From a virus, in the IMG/VR virus record IMGVR_UViG_3300032069_000014, positions 1-55,578 of that record: 55,578 nucleotides of DNA, one strand, 5' to 3'. The position numbers and the translations under genes are program-made. Under the pieces are notes generated by a model that did no database searches, was not told where the DNA came from, and was given only the letters and a program-made list of their open reading frames with translations. Positions within the stretch are counted from its first letter, which is position 1; every line of letters begins with the position of its first letter. Positions 49,968-55,578 of this stretch are shown here, piece after piece.

Positions 49968-50168
49968 ATGAGACCAATGGTATTCCACACACAAAAATCA
50001 AGGGTTACGAGTATCTGTGTGCAATGCAAAAGTGATCTCCCTCGCGGAGTCTCTATTGTACGCCAAGGTGCGCTCTGTTTTCATCGGGAATGCTTCGAAG
50101 AGCACCTCACAGAACAGATGATGCGATATAAACAAGCACTCGCGCAGCTAAGGAGAGAGCATGAGTGA
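49968..50168 (+). CDS. Small LIM-like zinc protein, paralogue B
   Basis: 66 residues, paralogous to the protein at 33289: CVQCKSDLPRGVSIVRQGALCFHRECFEEHLTEQMMRYKQALAQL has the same C-x2-C...H-x2-C frame and C-terminal helix. Both are the first gene after a strong promoter, which suggests a shared regulatory or early takeover role. Overlaps the primase gene by eight bases. Confidence 0.65.
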   Translation: MRPMVFHTQKSRVTSICVQCKSDLPRGVSIVRQGALCFHRECFEEHLTEQMMRYKQALAQLRREHE

Positions 50169-52305
50169 ACTTCTCAAAGCGGCGTTGGATTATGCAAAGC
50201 TTGGCTGGAAGATTATTCCCTTACACGGTGTGAGTGAAGATGGTCGTTGTCTATGCCGAGAAGGCTGTACAGGCAAAATTGTAGGCAAGAAGCCACACAT
50301 TAAAGAATGGCAGGAGAAAGCTACTACAGATGAAACAACCATTCGTTCATGGTGGAGTAAGTGGAAAGACGCTAATATAGGTATAGTCACTGGTGGACCA
50401 TTGCTCGTAGTTGATGTCGATCCAAGAAATGGAGGCAACGAGACACTCGCGGCAATCGAAAAAGAACACGGACGATTGGCTACAGCGCAGATACTCACCG
50501 GAAGCGGAGGAGCACACTATTATTTCCTCAAAGACAAAGAGAAGAGGATCAAAGGAGGCACAGGTCTCTTAGGACCAGGGATCGACATCAAGTCCGAAGG
50601 AGGATTTGTCGTCGCACCGCCAAGTCGGCATTTGAGCGGAGAAATATACAAGTGGGTCTCCGACCATCTCAAAGCACTTCCAGCATGGCTTCTCGAAGAG
50701 ATTAACAAAAAGCATACGAAGAACCCCGAAGTTCTTCCCGACCGAATTCCCGCAGGTGAAAGACATGATGTTCTCCTTAGCTACGCCGGTCGCCTCCGTC
50801 AAGCAGGTCTTACATACGATGAGATCTCACAGAAGCTAAACGAGGCTAACACAAGGTGTGTTCCGCCCTGCTCGTTATCTGAGGTTGACGAAATCGCGCA
50901 GAGCATCATGAATTATCGTGTTGCTGACTATACATTTGATGGTATCGGTAATGCTCATCGTTTTCGCGACGAACACAAGCACGTGATACGACGCTGTATA
51001 GATGAAGGGAGCTGGTACATCTGGCGCGGGAATCGTTGGCGCAGAGCATCCGATGACGAGATCACACAACTCAGTATAGCGACGATCGAACGTATACGTA
51101 CCTTCGCTTCATTATCGGGTGATCTCGAAGAGAAGATGAGAAACTGGGCGCGAGCCTGCCGCACAGAAAGACGCGTTCGCGAACTCTGCTACTTGAGCAC
51201 CGCTACAGAGGAATTTCATGTACGCTCGCCCTCTTTCAATAACGATCCATTTCTCCTCAACTGCAGTAACGGCACACTGCAGCTGAAGTCACTCCGTCTT
51301 CGTGAGCATCAACGCGAGGACCTACTGACGAAAATAACAAAAGTCCGATTCAACCCAAACGCGCACAGCGAACGCTGGGACAAGTTCCTCTATGAAGTGT
51401 GTCGCGGAAAGCAGGATCAGATTAACTACTTGCAACTCGCTGTTGGCTACTCCCTGACCGGTGTAACTGACGAGGAGAAGGTCTTTTTCATTGTTGGTCC
51501 AGGAGGCACAGGTAAAACGACATTTGTTGAAGCCATCCGACGCATTATGGGCGAATACTGCACCACGAGTAGCCCTCAGGAGTTTCTTTCTGCTACACGG
51601 AGTAGCTCCGCTCCGACACCAGGGATAGCAAAACTCGCAGGCACACGTTTAGTCATTAGTAGCGAAATACCTCACGGCGCCCGTTTAGCTGAGTGGGTAG
51701 TTAAAGCGCTCACAGGCGGTGAGGTAATAACAGCTCGGCATTTGTACAGAGAGGAGTTTGATTTCCTACCGCAATTTAAGTTGTGGATGACAATGAATGA
51801 AGCTCCTCGCTTCAACTACAAAGATAGCGGGATTAAGCGCCGAATTATCATTATTCCGTTTGAATTCACACCGCCGCAGCCTGACCCTACATTAAAACGC
51901 GCTTTTCGTATAGATCCTACTGAGCAGGAAGCCATTCTCGCTTGGGCCGCGCACGGTGCTTTGAGGTGGTGTGAGGGAGACGTTTTAAGTGAACCTGAAT
52001 GTATTATCCAAGCTACACAGTCATATCAGATGGAGCAAAATCCACTCTCGCTCTGGCTTGATGACGAAACTTCACGAGACGAGGATGCTTGGACACCCAC
52101 AAAGAAACTCCGCGAATCCTTTAATTTATGGGCGTCCCGAAAAGGAGTGCGTCTATCGGACTTCGGTTTAGTGAGCGATCGTGCTTTCGCCGATGCACTC
52201 CGGACGCTCAACTTCCGCAAGGGAAATAGTGTCGACAAGGAGTCTGGGCGTCAAGCGAATGGGTGGTCCGGTATAAGGCTTAAGACGGAGCAAGAGAGAT
52301 TTTAG
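50161..52305 (+). CDS. Primase-polymerase/superfamily 3 helicase (D5/P4-like)
   Basis: 714 residues. N-terminal AEP primase-polymerase domain: AKLGWKIIPLHG, the zinc-like CLCREGC, VVDVDPRNGG near residue 84 with metal-binding aspartates, and GSGGAHYYF. D5-type linker follows (about 250-400). The SF3 helicase has Walker A GPGGTGKTTF near 446, then a Walker B-like RLVISSEIP and motif C LWMTMNEAP. It would open and prime the phage origin. Its end lies at the inverted repeat. Confidence 0.9.
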   Translation: MSELLKAALDYAKLGWKIIPLHGVSEDGRCLCREGCTGKIVGKKPHIKEWQEKATTDETTIRSWWSKWKDANIGIVTGGPLLVVDVDPRNGGNETLAAIEKEHGRLATAQILTGSGGAHYYFLKDKEKRIKGGTGLLGPGIDIKSEGGFVVAPPSRHLSGEIYKWVSDHLKALPAWLLEEINKKHTKNPEVLPDRIPAGERHDVLLSYAGRLRQAGLTYDEISQKLNEANTRCVPPCSLSEVDEIAQSIMNYRVADYTFDGIGNAHRFRDEHKHVIRRCIDEGSWYIWRGNRWRRASDDEITQLSIATIERIRTFASLSGDLEEKMRNWARACRTERRVRELCYLSTATEEFHVRSPSFNNDPFLLNCSNGTLQLKSLRLREHQREDLLTKITKVRFNPNAHSERWDKFLYEVCRGKQDQINYLQLAVGYSLTGVTDEEKVFFIVGPGGTGKTTFVEAIRRIMGEYCTTSSPQEFLSATRSSSAPTPGIAKLAGTRLVISSEIPHGARLAEWVVKALTGGEVITARHLYREEFDFLPQFKLWMTMNEAPRFNYKDSGIKRRIIIIPFEFTPPQPDPTLKRAFRIDPTEQEAILAWAAHGALRWCEGDVLSEPECIIQATQSYQMEQNPLSLWLDDETSRDEDAWTPTKKLRESFNLWASRKGVRLSDFGLVSDRAFADALRTLNFRKGNSVDKESGRQANGWSGIRLKTEQERF

Positions 52306-52314
52306 GTAAAGAGT

Positions 52315-52398
52315 ATTCTATGATCTCTAGATCCTATTGTTTAATAGATTTTTCAAAAAAATATTATAGATACATAAAACATCTAGAGATCATAGAAT
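52315..52398 (-). repeat. Long repeat copy 3, inverted relative to the 26-kb copies
   Basis: 84-base core with the same 18-base inverted ends; with flanks, 52305-52410 is by eye the exact reverse complement of 26469-26574. It starts at the stop of the primase gene, before the MazG gene. The downstream flank (acctcaaagcagg) also recurs near 26620. Confidence 0.88.
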
Positions 52399-52433
52399 GA
52401 AACGAGGTAACAACCTCAAAGCAGGAGCAAAAC

Positions 52434-52760
52434 ATGGAAAGAACATTGAATGAGATCCAGAAAGAAGTTAGGGATTGGGCAAACTATAATTTTGGGTATA
52501 GAGAAGATTGGCATCCACTAATGGGAGCCGTAGAGGAGATAGGCGAACTTGCTCACGCTTTTCTTAAGCGCGAGCAAGGAATTCGTCATAGTAGAGCCGA
52601 GTGCGACGCTATGATTCGAGACGCTCTTGGAGACATAATGATTTATCTTTTTGATTTCTGTGATATGCAGGGTATATCACTCTCCGACGCAGTAGAGGAG
52701 ACATGGTCGAGGGTGAAGAAGAGGGACTGGACAAAAAACCTCGTTGACGGCAGTAATTAA
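52434..52760 (+). CDS. MazG-like nucleotide pyrophosphohydrolase
   Basis: 108 residues. All-alpha MazG fold: MGAVEEIGELAHAFLKREQG, then DALGDIMIYLFDFC, with the E-x2-E and E/D-x3-D metal residues. Hydrolyses NTPs or dNTPs; in phages it can also lower (p)ppGpp or remove unwanted nucleotides. Follows repeat copy 3. Confidence 0.82.
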   Translation: MERTLNEIQKEVRDWANYNFGYREDWHPLMGAVEEIGELAHAFLKREQGIRHSRAECDAMIRDALGDIMIYLFDFCDMQGISLSDAVEETWSRVKKRDWTKNLVDGSN

Positions 52761-52780
52761 AAGGTTTTTTACTTTTCTTC

Positions 52781-52809
52781 TTGCAAAACGCGGCGGCGGC
52801 TTCTATAAT
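52781..52809 (+). promoter_or_regulatory. Sigma70-like promoter, conserved phage type
   Basis: TTGCAA (52781-52786), 17-base spacer, perfect TATAAT (52804-52809), preceded by TTTTTTACTTTTCTTC. The start codon of the following gene is six bases past the -10 box, as at the 33.3-kb promoter. Confidence 0.82.
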
Positions 52810-52815
52810 GAATAT

Positions 52816-53274
52816 ATGGATCAGGAATCTGCAATCTACAGGAAGAAAATTGGTATTCATTGTATGTTGCCTCGCTGGCTGATCGACCTGCTACCTGTTA
52901 GCGGGTTCTGGATCAACAAACAATACATTTCGCGACGGGAGCTCCTCTGGGCGGCAGCGATTAATGGGGCACAGCGTGGAGCAGAAGCTGTAGTAGGCCA
53001 AGTAAGTTTTGAGAGCGGCTTCTTGGTAAACGTGAAGTTCCGCTCCGAGCGTGAGATAGAACTGATCCGCAACTTCGCACAAGCGCTTTACTTATCGAAA
53101 CCTGCATCGGTGCTAAGGACTGCGATAATGCTCGGCCTGCGCTTGCCTCGAGTGGAGGAGGGGGTGATGTCGCAGATCCGAACTGAGAAGTTCACTCATC
53201 GTGAGCTGCGCGATATCTGGTCCTCTGCAATCGCGTGGTTGAACGAGAATATAAAGGAAAAGGCAAGTGCCTGA
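52816..53274 (+). CDS. Putative DNA-binding protein, probable leaderless start
   Basis: 152 residues from ATG 52816, at the predicted transcription start; ATG 52864 is the alternative. Helix-rich with an internal pattern ASVLRTAIMLGLRLP and REIELIRNFAQALYL that resembles ribbon-helix-helix or similar small DNA-binding folds. No clear family. First gene of the unit leading to the terminase candidate. Confidence 0.5.
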   Translation: MDQESAIYRKKIGIHCMLPRWLIDLLPVSGFWINKQYISRRELLWAAAINGAQRGAEAVVGQVSFESGFLVNVKFRSEREIELIRNFAQALYLSKPASVLRTAIMLGLRLPRVEEGVMSQIRTEKFTHRELRDIWSSAIAWLNENIKEKASA

Positions 53275-53548
53275 GGAAGTAAGACATGTGAATGGTCGAA
53301 GGGCAATGCTCCAGGCGCTTGATATACTCTGGAATGAAGAAGCCAATATCCGTAAAGTCACTGCAGCGATGCAAGATCACCTCGACACCCATCCTCTCGA
53401 ACACCTTAAGCTTTTTATTTATCCGTTGCTCCCTAAAGCAGAGGGACTAAATGAAGAAAAGGGTGACGAGAGCATTCCTGAAATAAGAATAGTATCTGCG
53501 TCACCGAAATCTGATAAGGATAAGGAGATAGAAAGTGACCTTGCATAA
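53267..53548 (+). CDS. Candidate terminase small subunit
   Basis: About 93 residues from GTG 53267. The block RRAMLQALDILWNEEANIRKVTAAMQDHLDTHPLEHLKLFIYPLLPK resembles the helical core of small terminase or terminase-associated proteins (a helix, then a segment ending in PLLPK). It would recognise DNA for packaging. The large subunit is at 3363, which on a circular map is about 5.4 kb downstream, with GC-rich tail and lysis genes between. Confidence 0.45.
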   Translation: MPEEVRHVNGRRAMLQALDILWNEEANIRKVTAAMQDHLDTHPLEHLKLFIYPLLPKAEGLNEEKGDESIPEIRIVSASPKSDKDKEIESDLA

Positions 53549-53939
53549 TCTCTCTCGTCTCGATAATAAGCTCCGTTTCGCTTTTAACGACGAGACAAAA
53601 CAAATTCATGTTGTGAGAGTAACCTCGGGAAACGAGGAGGATCTCGGGGCCATTGGAATACCGTCCGGAATCACAGCTCTGAAGACCGAAATGATCACGA
53701 TGACCGCGGCATCGGCAACGCTTAAGAGCCTCCTGGCCGGCGGCGCATATCAGGCCGGCGTTAAACGAGTCTTCATAAAAGCCGCCGCGCCGTGGAGTTT
53801 CGCCATCGGAGCGGCTGCCGTGATGGGTGCGGTCACCCTTGACGCCGGAATCGGACATGAGATTCCATGTACGGAAGACACCGACCTGCGAGTTATCGCG
53901 GGCGGCTCCGTCGCGGCCTTTGTGGAGCAGGAGGGCTAA
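53535..53939 (+). CDS. Small structural protein with internal composition switch
   Basis: 134 residues. The first 35 residues are encoded by ordinary phage DNA; from about 53645 the DNA becomes GC-rich and the sequence becomes Ala/Gly-rich beta (MITMTAASATLKSLLAGGA...). Looks like a mosaic joint within a gene. Possibly a minor capsid or fibre-attachment protein. Confidence 0.5.
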   Translation: MTLHNLSRLDNKLRFAFNDETKQIHVVRVTSGNEEDLGAIGIPSGITALKTEMITMTAASATLKSLLAGGAYQAGVKRVFIKAAAPWSFAIGAAAVMGAVTLDAGIGHEIPCTEDTDLRVIAGGSVAAFVEQEG

Positions 53940-53941
53940 TC

Positions 53942-55423
53942 ATGAAAACCTACTTTGGCTTGACTGACAACTGCATCACGGGGCCGATGCTGGAGCAGCG
54001 CCTGCGCACGAGCAGGCTCGATGACATGGTGCCGGAGTTTCGGGATGTCTACAACCCGGACCTTGACGGGGCGGGGACGGGAACCGGTCTTACTGCGGCG
54101 CTGGACACGGGCGTTTACAAAACGGGGGCATCTTCGCTGAAACTGACGTGCGCTGCTGAAGGCGCTGGCTATGTTTCAATCAACCTGAATAGCAGCCGGT
54201 ACGTCAAAAGCGGTATCGTAATGCGAGTACGCTGCGATCATTGGGACTACATAGAGAAGGTGTACGTGCGGCTTTACGAGGCTACTAGCGGGGCCGGTCA
54301 TCACTATGTGAGCTTGGCCGAACTCTCCGGGGGTGTGGTCTATGACCGCAATGGAATGGCGGCATATCCGTGGGAGAATGACACATGGCGGATTATCCGG
54401 CTGCCGAGGTCGCTATTCGCCGCCGACAGCAGCCCGACGGGTTGGGGGACGAGCGACAGCAACGCGGTAAAGACTGTTGCCAAGCTTTACATCAATCTGG
54501 ACGCGAGCGCCGATGGTGGGCTCAATCTATATGTGGACCGCATCTGGGAGGAACGCTGGCCGCTGCCGTGGGTCAGCATCCTAAGTGATGGGTTCTACGC
54601 GGGGTTCCGCGACTATATATGGACTCCACTGGCCGCGAACGGCCTGGCACGTGGTGTGAACGCCAGCATGCGTACAGTATCGGGCACGGGGATTTACCCG
54701 TCGTGGGCGCAGCTTCAGGCACTGTTGGACGCCGGAGGCTCTCGTGCGGTACATATGGCCACTGCTGCAGGTGGAACGTTTACTACCAGCAACACCGCCG
54801 CCGAGGTCGCCACGGCATACGCGAAGTGGTTTGCGGAGGGAGATGCAAATTTGGTGAACTGGCGGCGCGGAAAACACTTCACGCAATTCCTCGGCAATGC
54901 GGGGAAGTACAATCAGCATGATATGGCCGGGGTATTGCGAGCGTGCGGCGTCTTCTGTAGTCGAGGCACGGTTTCGGATGGGACGATGAAGTTTTCGATT
55001 GATAAGGCTATACAAAACAAGCCGCGCACGACCACCTATAGTCCACAGTCTATGCTGATCCTTGACGGTCAAGTGCCGTTCCTTGGACAGTACAACTATT
55101 CCTGCACGGGCTGGCGCGACCTTGGGGATACCTACAAGGATGACTGGACCAACCAAGGGCTTGCGATTATAGATCAGGCGCGCCGGCACGGGCTTTACCA
55201 GTTGGGATACGTCCACAACGTAGAGGTCGGGACTGTCGGCGCTGGCAATATGGGCAGCCAGTGGGCCGCAGGGTTTGTCGCGTACTTGTTGGCGTATCGA
55301 AACAGTTTTGTTTTCCTGACGCCGGAAGATGCGTGGCTTATGACCTACGGCCGCGCCGGGCCGATCTATGTTTCCAGCACGAACGAGTGGCTTAACAGAC
55401 AGGACGGCAGTCCGGTGATGTGA
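53942..55423 (+). CDS. Tail spike-like protein with polysaccharide-deacetylase-like domain
   Basis: 493 residues from ATG 53942 (AGGAGG upstream). Residues about 25-200 are a beta-sandwich-like domain; from about 215 the layout WVSILSDGFYAGFRDYIWTPLAANGLARGVNASM...YPSWAQLQALLDAGG...VHMA resembles the NodB polysaccharide deacetylase barrel, although the metal histidines are not in clear places, so activity is uncertain. Probably binds or modifies host surface glycan. GC-rich like the start of the window. Confidence 0.55.
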   Translation: MKTYFGLTDNCITGPMLEQRLRTSRLDDMVPEFRDVYNPDLDGAGTGTGLTAALDTGVYKTGASSLKLTCAAEGAGYVSINLNSSRYVKSGIVMRVRCDHWDYIEKVYVRLYEATSGAGHHYVSLAELSGGVVYDRNGMAAYPWENDTWRIIRLPRSLFAADSSPTGWGTSDSNAVKTVAKLYINLDASADGGLNLYVDRIWEERWPLPWVSILSDGFYAGFRDYIWTPLAANGLARGVNASMRTVSGTGIYPSWAQLQALLDAGGSRAVHMATAAGGTFTTSNTAAEVATAYAKWFAEGDANLVNWRRGKHFTQFLGNAGKYNQHDMAGVLRACGVFCSRGTVSDGTMKFSIDKAIQNKPRTTTYSPQSMLILDGQVPFLGQYNYSCTGWRDLGDTYKDDWTNQGLAIIDQARRHGLYQLGYVHNVEVGTVGAGNMGSQWAAGFVAYLLAYRNSFVFLTPEDAWLMTYGRAGPIYVSSTNEWLNRQDGSPVM

Positions 55424-55456
55424 GCCAGGCCGTGGGCCCAGAATGAGAACTGAACG

Positions 55457-55578
55457 ATGGTGATAAAGGTGAGCGATTGCGGCAGAAAACACCTGGCACT
55501 GGTGCTGTCGATCCTGGGGCTGATTGCGGTTCTGCTCGCCGGGTTCTGGTGGAATCAACAGGCCAGCGCGACCTTGCT
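55457..55578 (+). CDS. Small single-pass membrane protein, cut by the right edge
   Basis: Partial: MVIKVSDCGRKHLALVLSILGLIAVLLAGFWWNQQASATLL. One membrane helix at residues 12-30. If the two window ends are joined, the frame continues as LGAATAA and stops at 20-22, giving 47 residues, and would overlap the start of the lipoprotein frame. Probably part of the lysis cluster. Confidence 0.5.
   Translation, partial: MVIKVSDCGRKHLALVLSILGLIAVLLAGFWWNQQASATL

Noticed and set aside
54581-55558. Long open frame on the minus strand (325 codons)
   Set aside because: It lies opposite the tail-spike gene in GC-rich DNA, where stops are rare; the protein is Arg/Pro/His-rich without domains and no ribosome site is seen.

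Overview
The window reads as the essentially complete genome of a virulent tailed bacteriophage (Caudoviricetes), about 55.6 kb, with every convincing gene on the + strand. It contains a large terminase, portal, capsid protease/scaffold, major capsid, tail-tube, frameshifted tail chaperone, tape-measure-like and baseplate-like genes, a phage replisome and lysis functions. No integrase, repressor or partition gene is recognisable. The head genes (DUF935-type portal, gpI-like protease, gpT-like capsid, DUF1320-like adaptor) resemble the Mu head lineage, while the tail set (two tail-tube paralogues, G/GT chaperone, short tape measure, no sheath recognised) suggests a short-tailed siphovirus. A lipobox protein and a signal-anchored endolysin hint at a Gram-negative host; this is inference.

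Layout. 1-3.4 kb: lysis-like and host-recognition genes (lipoprotein, holin-like protein, DUF1566 protein, tail fibre), visibly GC-richer than the rest. 3.4-12.7 kb: terminase, portal and three very large proteins rich in glycine-zipper membrane segments. 12.7-17.2 kb: protease/scaffold, decoration proteins, major capsid. 17.2-26.3 kb: adaptor, tail tubes, chaperone, tape measure, tail tip. 26.3-26.8 kb: a gene-free AT-rich region with large repeats. 26.8-53.3 kb: early region with helicase, Cas4-like nuclease, RecA-like ATPase, ssDNA-binding protein, DNA polymerase A, RuvC-like resolvase, uracil-DNA glycosylase, primase-helicase, MazG, many small zinc-ribbon proteins and a 7-deazaguanine DNA-modification set. 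53.3-55.6 kb: small-terminase candidate, then GC-rich tail-spike genes that match the start of the window. The two ends join sensibly if the molecule is circularly permuted.

The most coherent system is the guanine-modification pathway: FolE (GTP to dihydroneopterin triphosphate), QueD, QueE and QueC (to preQ0) and a DpdA-like transglycosylase that would insert the 7-deazaguanine base into phage DNA. Around this core are additions that look unusual: a LAGLIDADG intein splitting the radical-SAM cysteine motif of QueE, a second QueC-like protein whose PP-loop aspartate is a cysteine, an HPRT-like phosphoribosyltransferase between FolE and DpdA, and a membrane-anchored DnaJ-type zinc protein.

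Other structure not explained by single genes: a perfect 106-bp inverted repeat flanking the whole early region (plus a third, diverged copy); a family of strong sigma70-like promoters, some placed so close to the start codon that the mRNA would be leaderless; a 14-residue N-terminal leader with its ribosome-binding site copied onto three unrelated genes; a 20-unit hexapeptide repeat with a cysteine ladder; a CCCAAAG frameshift site in the tail chaperone; and a glycine-zipper/basic/Tyr-x-Leu module scattered over four consecutive head genes.
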